A stretch of DNA of 64,000 nt, from contig CAWJUD010000002.1 of the NCBI GenBank assembly GCA_963845975.1, positions 1,364,001 through 1,428,000 of the forward strand, in the 5' to 3' direction. Made by a program: the position numbers and the translations under genes. This document shows positions 54,753 to 63,354 of the stretch, piece after piece. The stretch comes from JBEKIK01 sp963845975. GTDB lineage: Bacteria > Planctomycetota > Planctomycetia > Pirellulales > Thermoguttaceae. The notes under the pieces were generated by a model. That model saw only the letters and a list, made by a program, of their open reading frames with translations, was not told where the DNA came from and ran no database searches. Every line of letters starts with the position of its first letter. Positions within the stretch are counted from its first letter, which is position 1.

Positions 54753-57488
54753 TTATTGCTCTGTTTCGTGCGGTATCGCCGGCAGCGTTACCAGGCACAC
54801 GGGACAGGGGGAATTGCGCACGACGGCTTTGCAATCTAAGACCAGCGGCAACTCGGTGATCGATTCTTCTATATCACCCATGATCAACAAATCGCACTCT
54901 AATTGCTTTGCCAAAGCCGTGATTTGTTGATTGGGATCGCCCATGGACAATGGGCAGACTTCCACCTCCCTTTTCAGTTGTTCTGCCCGTTGCAAGTCTT
55001 GTTGCAACAATTCGTTATTTGCCGCCAGCTCGGGCGCCAGCGGCACGGACACGACCGATAAAGCCACCAGCGGATCGAGCATCGTAAGCGCGGCGGCAAA
55101 CAGATCGCTGCTGGCCGAAGTGCCGTAATGTACCAATAGCACGTGGCTGACGCCCACGCCGGCCGCCCGCAACTCGGCCACCGACCGGGCCTTGCGTTCG
55201 CCGATCTTGGGAATCCGGTTGCCGCCGGCCAGATCGAAGTATAAATCGCGGTTGCGGCTTAATATCCGCACGGTAAGCGGCGTGGGGTTGCCGCCGTGCA
55301 TGTTGATCCAATAAAAGGCGATTTGCTCGATCTGCTCGTCGGCCATATAGGCGTTCGAGGCCCCGAGGACCAATTCCTGGGCCTTGATATCCATGGCAGT
55401 GTGCACCACCGCGTACAAGGGATTGTTCGTGCGGATGATCAAGGGGTGCACCTGTTTGCCCGCCTTTTCCGTGCGGTCCACCACGGCTGTCATCAGCGCG
55501 CGGTTGTACTGCCCCAGCTCCGGCCCTTGCGTGGAAGCGTCGCCGCGCGACGTGACCTGGGCGGTCATCACCACCACGTCGGTCGTTTCCGGATCGGTTT
55601 CGGCCAGTGTCTTTTCGAGCATAAAAAGATTTTGCGTCGAGCGAATGGCCACCAGTTTTCGGTAAGGCAATTTCAGTCCCAGCACCGCCGAAGCAACCTC
55701 GTCGGAGGTCTGCTGGTTGAATTGTTCCAAATGCAGGTGCGCAGCCTTGCCCCGCCGCCTTTCGTGCAGATATTCGGAGGTCATGAAAAGAGACAAAAAC
55801 ACGACAGTAAAAACCGATCCGCCGATAGTGGCCACTTCCTTGGTCAACAGATTGAGCACCGCCGTGGCCAGGAGGATCAAAAACACGATGCTCAGCCCGA
55901 TGGGCAGTTCCACGCCGCCCACGCGGATATTCAGCGGCACTTTGAACTCCCGGGGATTACGATCCTTGAAACGGAGCACGACCATGGCCAGGGCCTTAAA
56001 CACAAAACTCCACACCACTCCGAAGGCATAAGCTTCGCCCAGCGTATACATGTTGCCCCGGCTGAGGATTATTGTGGCCAATTGCAATCCGACTATCAGG
56101 CACAGCACCCGATACGTGGTTCCGTAGCGGCGATGAGGTTTGAGGAACCAATCGGGCATTACTCCGTCTTCGGCCACGCGGTTCAGCACGCCGTTGGAAC
56201 CGATGATTGCCGTATTTACCGCCCCGGCAAGGATGAGAAACCCGACCACAACCACGAAGCCGTTCAACAACAACCGGGCTAGTTGCGGGCCGATCACATA
56301 CATTGCCAGCCCGCCGATCAGATTGCCCGAATAATCTTTCATGCGGATTTCATCGGGAATCAAGAGCACGGCCAGGAACGAGATGCTTGCCGTCAGGGCC
56401 AGGCTGTAAATAAAAACGATGAACGCCGCCTTTTTGAAGTTTTTCAGCTTCGGCGATTCCACTTCGCGGTAGACCTGGGCCAGGGTTTCCTCGCCGCTCA
56501 TGGCAAGGATCGAGTGCCCGAAGGCGATCAACAAACCGATCACGCCGATTATGCTCCACCAATTGCCCGGCTGGCGGAGTTTTGCAGACAACTTGGGGAA
56601 CCAGTGCGACATCAAACCCAAGGGATCCTCTTGTTCACCCGTGGCTTCATTTATCTTAGGCTCGGGCACGAGATTCCCCTGCTCGTCTTTTACCATCGCC
56701 GGCAATAGTTCTCCGGTTTGTGAATTGCGCCGCCACATTTCTTTTTCCACGCCCGTCACCCGGTCCGGGAGTTTCACGACTTCGTATTCGACTTTGGGAC
56801 TAAGGTCCGGCGTCGTCGGCACCTTGTTCACCGGTCCTCGAACCAACAGGGTGGCGCCGCACCAGATCAGCATCACTGCGGCCATGATCGTGGTGGCAAA
56901 CATGATTTTCAACGCCTTGCCGCTCGATTCGTGGATTCCCAGCAGGTTCTGGCGGAAGAAATAAAGTGTAATCAAGCAGGCGATAACCACCGACCCCCAG
57001 CGGCGGATGGCGTCGGCCGCATCCGGGCTGAACTGCAAATCGGGATTGATAATCCTCACAGTGTCCAATAACAAACCGACGATGTATTGGCCCGCCGAAA
57101 CCGCGCTCGTCGGCCCGGTGAGAATATAGTCGAACATCAAGGCCGACACGGAGAGTTTTGCCAGGAATCCGCCCATCGCCTCCTTGACCACGCGGTAAAC
57201 TCCCCCCCGCACGAAAAGCGAGCAACTCTCGATGTAGATCGAACGCACCGCGTAGCTGAAAAGCATCACGGCCAGGATAAACCACGGCGCAGCCGGACCG
57301 ATGGCCCCTTCCACAATGCCCCCGATGTAATACGCCGTGCTGGCTAGGTCGCACAGCACCACCGCCGCCGTTCGCCAGTAGGAAATGAACGTCAGCATCA
57401 CGCTGCTGACAATGATAACCTGCACCGGACGGCTTAATCCGCCGACCGGGCTCGAAGAAGAACGATCCGAAAAAGAAGACTCGGACAT
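54753..57488 (-). CDS. APC-type permease with stress-sensor C-terminal region
   Basis: A 911-residue protein. Residues 20-600 are an amino acid permease of the APC type with about 12 membrane segments (FDYILTGPTSAVSAGQYIVG, IAFGHSILAMSGEETLAQVY, AGAVNTAIIGSNGVLNRVAE). A 90-residue charged loop lies near 225-310. Residues 620-911 are soluble with two universal-stress-like halves (VVVMTAQVTSRG..., KAQELVLGASNAYMADEQIE, LECDLLIMGDIEESITELPL, AVVRNSPCPVCLVT). The USP part may bind ATP and tune transport. The substrate is unknown. The start follows AAAAGG. Confidence 0.88.
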   Translation of the reverse strand: MSESSFSDRSSSSPVGGLSRPVQVIIVSSVMLTFISYWRTAAVVLCDLASTAYYIGGIVEGAIGPAAPWFILAVMLFSYAVRSIYIESCSLFVRGGVYRVVKEAMGGFLAKLSVSALMFDYILTGPTSAVSAGQYIVGLLLDTVRIINPDLQFSPDAADAIRRWGSVVIACLITLYFFRQNLLGIHESSGKALKIMFATTIMAAVMLIWCGATLLVRGPVNKVPTTPDLSPKVEYEVVKLPDRVTGVEKEMWRRNSQTGELLPAMVKDEQGNLVPEPKINEATGEQEDPLGLMSHWFPKLSAKLRQPGNWWSIIGVIGLLIAFGHSILAMSGEETLAQVYREVESPKLKNFKKAAFIVFIYSLALTASISFLAVLLIPDEIRMKDYSGNLIGGLAMYVIGPQLARLLLNGFVVVVGFLILAGAVNTAIIGSNGVLNRVAEDGVMPDWFLKPHRRYGTTYRVLCLIVGLQLATIILSRGNMYTLGEAYAFGVVWSFVFKALAMVVLRFKDRNPREFKVPLNIRVGGVELPIGLSIVFLILLATAVLNLLTKEVATIGGSVFTVVFLSLFMTSEYLHERRRGKAAHLHLEQFNQQTSDEVASAVLGLKLPYRKLVAIRSTQNLFMLEKTLAETDPETTDVVVMTAQVTSRGDASTQGPELGQYNRALMTAVVDRTEKAGKQVHPLIIRTNNPLYAVVHTAMDIKAQELVLGASNAYMADEQIEQIAFYWINMHGGNPTPLTVRILSRNRDLYFDLAGGNRIPKIGERKARSVAELRAAGVGVSHVLLVHYGTSASSDLFAAALTMLDPLVALSVVSVPLAPELAANNELLQQDLQRAEQLKREVEVCPLSMGDPNQQITALAKQLECDLLIMGDIEESITELPLVLDCKAVVRNSPCPVCLVTLPAIPHETEQ

Positions 57489-57928
57489 ATGGACCTTTTA
57501 AACATCAATCGCTGCGAGTACGGGGCACTTCGACTCAGCGACCGACGCGAAGGCCCTTTCAAATCCGGCCAAGGCTTCAACCTTGGCCTGCCGACGAGGT
57601 TAGCTGACGGGCTGGGGTTTGAAAGTACCCTGGTCTCAATCTAAGGCCTGCGCCCCTGAAACGGATAATAACCGATTCGCTGGGTTCCCCGTTCCCACCT
57701 GATCGATGGGATTAGGCGGCATTTGGTTAATTATAGGTTATTAAAAAATGTTGACAATGAGCTCTTTCTCAGCCCTAAATGCCGCTGCATATAATAGTCC
57801 ATAACCCTTTTAGAATGCATAAGTTACAACAAATTCACAGCCAGCCGTATTCCATACCTGATAATAAGCTATTTTTTTATATACCAGTTAACTTAAGGCG
57901 CGACCGCCAAGCCAGGAGGTCTACTGAC
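57489..57928. other. intergenic region between divergent genes
   Basis: About 440 bases. Near 57570-57600 lie short inverted segments (AAGGCTTCAACCTTGGCC). The end carries the strong ribosome site CAGGAGG of the next gene. No gene is seen. Confidence 0.35.
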
Positions 57929-58399
57929 ATGTCCATCGATAAGAAAGACACACGCAAACATTTATTTGTCGACCCAAAAGTCCAAGGCGCCCTGATCGCC
58001 AGGGTAGTGATGTATTGGATGTTATGCCTGATAACCATCGCCCTTATGCTCTTATGTTGGGATATTATTACCGGCCCGGCGCGCATATTCTACATGCATT
58101 TCGACGACATGTGGTTCTTTTACGGGCCGGCCGCCATCGCCTCTTTTTTGCTCTTGCCATTGGTGATTGTGGATATTATTCGCATCAGCAATCGTTTTGT
58201 CGGACCGCTATTGCGCCTGCGGCGATCAATGCGGGCGCTGGCTCGCGGTGAATATGTCGAACCCATCGAATTCCGCAGCAACGATTTCTGGTACGATTTT
58301 GCCGACGAGTTCAATGCCCTTCGCGCCCGAATCCTGCAATTATCGGCCGAAAAGGAATCGGATATCGAAGATGAAGAACCGCTGGGCATCGGGCTCTAG
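57929..58399 (+). CDS. two-helix membrane protein with HAMP-like region
   Basis: A 156-residue protein with two membrane segments (about residues 20-43 and 60-82), followed by a HAMP-like helical part (RFVGPLLRLRRSMRALARGE, then IEFRSNDFWYDFADEFNALR). It has no kinase or methyl-accepting domain, so it may act as a small signal relay or modulator. The start at 57929 follows AGGAGG by nine bases; a frame opening at 57779 has no such site. It points toward the NRAMP gene 235 bases later. Confidence 0.7.
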   Translation: MSIDKKDTRKHLFVDPKVQGALIARVVMYWMLCLITIALMLLCWDIITGPARIFYMHFDDMWFFYGPAAIASFLLLPLVIVDIIRISNRFVGPLLRLRRSMRALARGEYVEPIEFRSNDFWYDFADEFNALRARILQLSAEKESDIEDEEPLGIGL

Positions 58400-58633
58400 A
58401 AAAAGTCGATTTCTAGGGGACAATCGATAAATGACGATTGTCTAATGATGAATAACAAATACAATTCCGCTTAGGGTTTGCATCGTTGTATCATTCCCCC
58501 TAGACCTTCCCCTTACAGCCTCCAGCCTCATCTTTTGCTTTAACGGGGTTTTCCCCCCGATACCAAGCCGTTAAAATATCCCAGTCCGGGATGAATGGGT
58601 CTTCTTAACGCCTGTTGAACCCAAGGTATACGC

Positions 58634-60580
58634 ATGCCCAAAACGCCCGATGGATTGCGGAAAAGCCGCTCGCTGGAAGAAGTACATCGCTCGGTGCAAA
58701 TCCCCCCGAGCCGGTGGTGGCGACGATTGTTCGCCTTTGCCGGGCCGGCTTACCTGGTCTCCGTCGGCTATATGGATCCAGGCAACTGGGCCACCGACAT
58801 CCAGGGCGGGTCGCAATTCGGCTACCGGCTCATCTGGGTCCTGTTGATGAGCAATGTCATGGCCGTGTTGCTGCAAACCTTAAGCGCCCGCCTGGGATTG
58901 GTAACTGGCCGCGATCTGGCCCAGGCCTGCCACGACGACTATCCCTGGACCATAAATATCATTTTGTACGTTCTATGCGAAATCGCCATCGCCGCCTGTG
59001 ATCTGGCCGAGGTGCTCGGCTCGGCCATCGGTTTGAATCTGCTTTCCGCCGCCTTGGGAAAAGCCGTGGGCTTGAATCTGGAAATTCCCGTGCTCTGGGG
59101 CGTTCTGATCACGGGATTCGACGTGCTGCTGTTGCTTTTTATTCAAAAGGCAGGCATCCGCAAACTCGAAGCCTTCATCCTGGGATTAGTGCTTACCATC
59201 GGACTGTGTTTTCTCATCGAGATCTTTCTCTGCAAACCCTCGATCGGCGGCATTGCCTCTGGTTTTATGCCTCGTACGCTTTCCGGTCTGGAGTTATACG
59301 TCGCCATCGGCATCATAGGCGCCACGGTAATGCCGCATAATTTGTATCTGCATTCGGCCCTGGTCCAAAGCCGCGACGTAACACGCAGCCGCCAGGCGGT
59401 GACCGACGCATGCAAATATAACCTCATCGATTCATCGATTGCCATGAACTGCGCGTTCTTTGTAAATGCAGCGATATTAATTGTTGCGGCAGCGACATTT
59501 TGGACCCATCACGAGCCGGTCACCGAGATTCAACAAGCCCACGCCCTCCTGGAACAAACCCTGGGCACGCAAATCGCGCCCATTGCCTTCGCCTTGGCCT
59601 TACTTTGCGCCGGACAGAGTTCAACCATCACCGGAACCCTGGCCGGGCAAATCACCATGGAAGGTTTTTTGCGTTTTCGCATCCGCCCTTGGCTGCGGCG
59701 CTTGATAACCCGATCAATGGCCATCGTTCCCGCGGTTTTGGTGATTATTATGGCGGGCGAACAGGGCGTTTATCAACTCCTCATCCTCAGCCAGGTGATT
59801 TTGAGCCTGCAACTCGCGTTTGCCGTGGTGCCGTTGGTGCGGTTTACCGGCAGCAAGCGCAAGATGGGACCCTTCGTCAATCCCTGGTGGCTGCAAATCC
59901 TGGCCTGGCTGGTCACGGCAATAATCGCCTTGCTCAACGGAAAATTGGTGTACGAGGCGATTGATTCCTGGCTGGAAACGTCCGGCAATTGGTACTGGTT
60001 GATCGTCTTGATCGCCGTGCCCGTTTCACTGGGCTTATCCGCACTCTTGGTTTGGATGATCTTCCGCCGCGAAAAACCGGTAATGGAAGAGCCCGAGGTT
60101 TCGGCCGAGGAAGTGGCATCCGAGGCCGCAAAATTGCAACGCCGCTTCAAACGCATCGGCGTGGCCTTGGAAGCCAAACCCACCGACGCCTCGATGCTGG
60201 CCGAGGCCGTATCGCTGGCCAAAAGCCACCATGCCGAATTGCTCTTGATGCACGTCGTCGACGGCGTGGGCGGAACCTGGTACGGATTCCAAACCGGCGA
60301 TTCCGAAAGCCGCGAAGATGAAATATACCTGGAATCCCTTGTCCATCGCCTGCGATCAGAACTCCCCAAACAAGACGTGCCTGCCGTCGATGCCGTGTTG
60401 GGGTACGGCGATCCGTCCACCGAACTGGTCAATATAGCCAAGGAAAAAGGCGTGGACCTGGTCGTAATGGGTGGGCACGGCCACCGCGGCCTGCTCGACC
60501 TCGTTTACGGCCAAACCATCTCCACCGTCCGCCATGACCTGAACATCCCCATAGTCACCGTCCGCGGCCCCATCAAATGA
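58634..60580 (+). CDS. mntH: NRAMP metal transporter with USP domain
   Basis: A 648-residue protein. Residues 30-480 are an NRAMP transporter with 11-12 membrane segments; the metal site motifs DPGNWATD and MPHNLYLHSALVQSR are intact. It imports Mn(II) or Fe(II) with protons. Residues 505-648 are a universal stress protein domain (RIGVALEAKPTDASMLAEAV, VDLVVMGGHGHRGLLDLVYG, NIPIVTVRGP), with the ATP-binding G-x2-G-x9-G region. Such a fusion suggests stress-linked control of metal uptake. The start follows AAGG. No known manganese riboswitch is seen in the 230 bases upstream. Confidence 0.9.
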   Translation: MPKTPDGLRKSRSLEEVHRSVQIPPSRWWRRLFAFAGPAYLVSVGYMDPGNWATDIQGGSQFGYRLIWVLLMSNVMAVLLQTLSARLGLVTGRDLAQACHDDYPWTINIILYVLCEIAIAACDLAEVLGSAIGLNLLSAALGKAVGLNLEIPVLWGVLITGFDVLLLLFIQKAGIRKLEAFILGLVLTIGLCFLIEIFLCKPSIGGIASGFMPRTLSGLELYVAIGIIGATVMPHNLYLHSALVQSRDVTRSRQAVTDACKYNLIDSSIAMNCAFFVNAAILIVAAATFWTHHEPVTEIQQAHALLEQTLGTQIAPIAFALALLCAGQSSTITGTLAGQITMEGFLRFRIRPWLRRLITRSMAIVPAVLVIIMAGEQGVYQLLILSQVILSLQLAFAVVPLVRFTGSKRKMGPFVNPWWLQILAWLVTAIIALLNGKLVYEAIDSWLETSGNWYWLIVLIAVPVSLGLSALLVWMIFRREKPVMEEPEVSAEEVASEAAKLQRRFKRIGVALEAKPTDASMLAEAVSLAKSHHAELLLMHVVDGVGGTWYGFQTGDSESREDEIYLESLVHRLRSELPKQDVPAVDAVLGYGDPSTELVNIAKEKGVDLVVMGGHGHRGLLDLVYGQTISTVRHDLNIPIVTVRGPIK

Positions 60581-60628
60581 TGACAAATTATAAATAAATC
60601 CATGATACAGCTTGCGGTTTCGCGATGC

Positions 60629-60662
60629 CCACTGTCCACTGACCACTGACCACTGACCACTT
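60629..60662 (+). repeat. short tandem repeat before a start codon
   Basis: Heptamers of the type CCACTGA repeat four to five times directly before the NUDIX gene. Upstream lies GCTTGCGGTTTCGC, also found at 34277-34290 before a similar degenerate tract ahead of the flavoprotein gene. Confidence 0.6.
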
Positions 60663-60666
60663 AAAA

Positions 60667-61209
60667 ATGCCCCATCAATCCTGGAAACTAATTGGCACCC
60701 GCGACGTTTCCGACCACCGGATCTTTCGCATCCGGCACGACCTGTACCGGTTCGAGCCCAACGGCGCGGAGCGGGATTTCGTGGTCTTGGATTGCCCGGA
60801 CTGGGTAAACATTATTCCCCTGACCGATGACGGCCAGGTAGTGCTGATCCGGCAGTTTCGCCACGGCACTCGCGACGTGACCTTGGAAATACCCGGCGGC
60901 GTGGTCGAAGCCCGCGAAACGCCCCAGGCCGCCGCCGTCCGCGAACTGAGCGAGGAAACCGGCTATGTCCCGGAGCGGGTAAAATCGCTGGGTTTTGTCA
61001 GTCCCAATCCGGCCATCCAAGGCAATCGCAGCCATACTTTCCTGGCCGAAGGCTGCCGTCTCGCCGCCGAACCCCAGCCCGACAGTTTCGAACAAATCGA
61101 AGTCCTTCTCCGCCCCTTGGCAGATATTCCCAAATTGATCCGCCGTGGCGAAATCTCCCATTCCCTAATAGTCGCCGCCTTCGCCTTATTGCATTTCTCT
61201 CAGGACTAA
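60667..61209 (+). CDS. NUDIX hydrolase, ADP-ribose pyrophosphatase type
   Basis: A 180-residue protein with a perfect Nudix box: G-x5-E-x7-RELSEETGY (GVVEARETPQAAAVRELSEE). The preceding VVLIRQFRHGTRDVTLEIPG is the ADP-ribose pyrophosphatase type. It probably splits ADP-ribose or a related nucleotide sugar into a monophosphate and AMP with Mg(II). No ribosome site is clear before the ATG at 60667. It ends close to the CCCTCTCCC repeat. Confidence 0.87.
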   Translation: MPHQSWKLIGTRDVSDHRIFRIRHDLYRFEPNGAERDFVVLDCPDWVNIIPLTDDGQVVLIRQFRHGTRDVTLEIPGGVVEARETPQAAAVRELSEETGYVPERVKSLGFVSPNPAIQGNRSHTFLAEGCRLAAEPQPDSFEQIEVLLRPLADIPKLIRRGEISHSLIVAAFALLHFSQD

Positions 61210-61213
61210 ATTA

Positions 61214-61250
61214 GTCCCCTCTCCCTTTGGGAGAGGGTTAGGGTGAGGGC
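61214..61250. repeat. CCCTCTCCC-family repeat
   Basis: CCCCTCTCCC TTT GGGAGAGGG then TTAGGGTGAGGGC; nearly identical to the copy inside the propeller gene at 30458-30493. The hairpin may end transcription of the NUDIX gene. Confidence 0.75.
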
Positions 61251-61320
61251 GGATATAGTATTGCACTCCATTTACTCCATAGAATATAATTCATATAGTG
61301 TCCTCAGCCGTTCTACTAAG

Positions 61321-61518
61321 ATGGGAACTCTCATGAACAAAGAACAATATGTAATTGACGATCACGGCCGTAAAACGGCCATTATTCTTCCGGTAAAAGA
61401 ATATGATAAAATGTTGCAGGATATCCACGATCTGGCAGTTGTCGCCGAGCGCCGTAGGGAAGGCACAATTACTCTTGCCGATATGAAAAAGCGGATGAAA
61501 AAAAGTGGCCTTTTATAA
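61321..61518 (+). CDS. Phd/YefM-type antitoxin
   Basis: A 65-residue protein, GRKTAIILPVKEYDKMLQDI, HDLAVVAERRREG and a basic end. It looks like the short antitoxin of a RelE/ParE system: an N-terminal part that can bind DNA and a C-terminal helix that covers the toxin. The next gene overlaps by 14 bases. ATG at 61333, which follows GGGA, is an alternative start. It would repress its own operon with the toxin. Confidence 0.8.
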   Translation: MGTLMNKEQYVIDDHGRKTAIILPVKEYDKMLQDIHDLAVVAERRREGTITLADMKKRMKKSGLL

Positions 61519-61771
61519 CATATGCTTTAAAAATTCCGTCGAAAAGGATTTCAAAAAACTCCCAAACTCTGTATTGCGCCGCGTTACGGAGCGAGTAGTG
61601 CTTTTAGCTACAGACCCTTTTCCGCGCGGTGTTTCCAAAATCTCCGGGTCTGAACATCTTTATCGCATTCGAGTCGGTGATTATCGGATCATTTACTCTA
61701 TCGATGATCCGAAGAAATTAATTACCGTCCACTATGTACGTCATCGTCGCGATGCTTATCGCGATCTATAA
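61505..61771 (+). CDS. RelE/ParE-type toxin
   Basis: An 88-residue protein: YNICFKNSVEKDFKKLPNSV, then PFPRGVSKISGSEHLYRIRV, GDYRIIYSIDDPKKLITVHY and VRHRRDAYRDL. These are the RelE family marks, including GDYRIIY and the C-terminal HRRDAYR. RelE toxins cut mRNA in the ribosome; ParE forms target gyrase, and the type cannot be fixed here. It starts with GTG at 61505, overlapping the antitoxin by 14 bases. Confidence 0.9.
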   Translation: MAFYNICFKNSVEKDFKKLPNSVLRRVTERVVLLATDPFPRGVSKISGSEHLYRIRVGDYRIIYSIDDPKKLITVHYVRHRRDAYRDL

Positions 61772-61937
61772 AACAATCTTTAATTCCCGGCAAAATATTC
61801 AGGAATTACATAATTAAGTATGGCGTCCCCAGAAGTACCCATTACTTTTGGATTGTCGCCGGTATCCTCGATGTCGAATAGTTACGCTCGGTGAAGAAAA
61901 GAGATTTGTCCCATTATTATTCTCATATTTATTCTAT

Positions 61938-62999
61938 TTAGCGTATTGCCTGCCAGTTGCGGTGCGCTTCCGGGAACCATTTTTCACCCCCATACTTTAG
62001 TTTGAATCTCTGGCAGTTTCCACAGACTGTACATTCCAAAAAGACCATATATTCCTGACCGATATTGCCTTCCTTATATCCGTTGTTAATAGCGTCGCCG
62101 CTGTGAACTCCGCCGCTCAGACAGATCTGTTTGTAGAATCCTACACCACAAAACATACAACGATATGTCTTTTCAACTCCAGGGCACGGAAGTCGTCGAA
62201 TAATACAGTCCCTTGCCGCATATATCTGATTTTTTAACTCTAAAGCTGTTTTCAGCCGTTTCCCCGGATCGTCGGTAACGACGCTATCAACAATTCGTGA
62301 TATTACCTCCAGATATGGATCGTCGCTGGATTTTGCCAGGTCATATCCTGGTTCGCGTTGCTTTTCTCGGGCAAAAATACGTCCTCCGCTAGTTACATAG
62401 TAGAGAACCTTTCCCATGCTGTAGAGATCAGATTGTGATGAAACCATATCCGCCCGCCCATCTTCAGATTCCGGGGGAATATAATATCTCGATCCCACTT
62501 GTTCCATTGTAGCTGTAACTCGTTCACCATCATCATTAAAGTAAACTAGGCCAAAATCGCATAGGCGAGCTTTAGTATGATCGGGCGAAAGCAAGATGTT
62601 ATCTGGTTTCACGTCACGATGAATGCATGAGTGATGGTGTGCCTCTTGGAGAGCATCGCAAATGTCTTCGCACCAGCCCAGTCTTTGCGAAAGGGGAATA
62701 GCACATAGTTCCTTTACCGACAAATCAGCCAACGACCCACCAGATTCATATTCATAAACGGCATAGAATGGCTCCTCCTTGAGATTGGCATCGATTAGCG
62801 GGATTATATTTGGATGCTCTAACTTTCTTATGGCCTGTACTTCGTTTTGGAATCTATCTAAGCGTTTAGGGTTTTTCAGGCGTTTGAGCGCACCAACGCG
62901 ATGCGTATCGATGTGCTGTACTTTGAAAACATTGCTCTGACCCCCGGCATCAATTTCACCCTCATTCTGCCAGACGCCGCCCCATATTTGTTTTGACAT
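61938..62999 (-). CDS. Ser/Thr protein kinase with zinc-ribbon tail
   Basis: A 353-residue soluble kinase. The loop IDAGGQSNVFKV, Lys39 in ALKRL, HRDVKPDN at 127-134 and CDFG at 147-150 are all intact, so it should be active. The end (about 275-345) has two cysteine pairs (CMFCGVGFY and CTVCGNCQRF) that probably bind zinc. There is no membrane segment, so it acts in the cytoplasm on unknown targets. The ATG follows AAGGAAAAACTAA. Planctomycetes have many such kinases. Confidence 0.87.
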   Translation of the reverse strand: MSKQIWGGVWQNEGEIDAGGQSNVFKVQHIDTHRVGALKRLKNPKRLDRFQNEVQAIRKLEHPNIIPLIDANLKEEPFYAVYEYESGGSLADLSVKELCAIPLSQRLGWCEDICDALQEAHHHSCIHRDVKPDNILLSPDHTKARLCDFGLVYFNDDGERVTATMEQVGSRYYIPPESEDGRADMVSSQSDLYSMGKVLYYVTSGGRIFAREKQREPGYDLAKSSDDPYLEVISRIVDSVVTDDPGKRLKTALELKNQIYAARDCIIRRLPCPGVEKTYRCMFCGVGFYKQICLSGGVHSGDAINNGYKEGNIGQEYMVFLECTVCGNCQRFKLKYGGEKWFPEAHRNWQAIR

Positions 63000-63354
63000 T
63001 TAGTTTTTCCTTTCGATAAAAAGGATAGAGCTGAGGTGTTACGGCTAACTCCCCCAGCGGTGCTCGTTGGGCAACTTTATGGATATCATTGTAAACTTAT
63101 TGCTAGCAATGTGATATTCCTCGTGATGACCAGTGAAATGAGAAAGTGGCTATTTTTTCACCTTGAAATTGTGCCAACCACTTTTATACAATCTGCCCTG
63201 CCAATGATAGAACGTTCACAGGCATATAAACGTCAAAAGGAGACAATATGCAGGATCTAATCGTGGAAAAATCGAAGTTTGTTGACCAAAAACATTTATA
63301 ATTGCCATATTTCGTGTTTTCGTTCTTTCGCCCTTTCGTATTGAAAATTTGAAA
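63000..63354. other. intergenic region
   Basis: About 355 AT-rich bases upstream of the kinase and after the end of the truncated gene. Frames on both strands lack family-like sequence. No clear hairpin is seen. Confidence 0.3.

Noticed and set aside
55296..56282. 328-codon open frame on the plus strand opposite the APC permease
   Set aside because: It is His/Arg-rich without domain signs, while the minus-strand permease is complete and well conserved.
58400..58633. Manganese (yybP-ykoY) riboswitch before the NRAMP gene
   Set aside because: None of the conserved core sequence could be found in the 230 bases upstream.
63036..63260. 74-codon plus frame upstream of the kinase
   Set aside because: No ribosome site and no recognisable sequence; the region is AT-rich.
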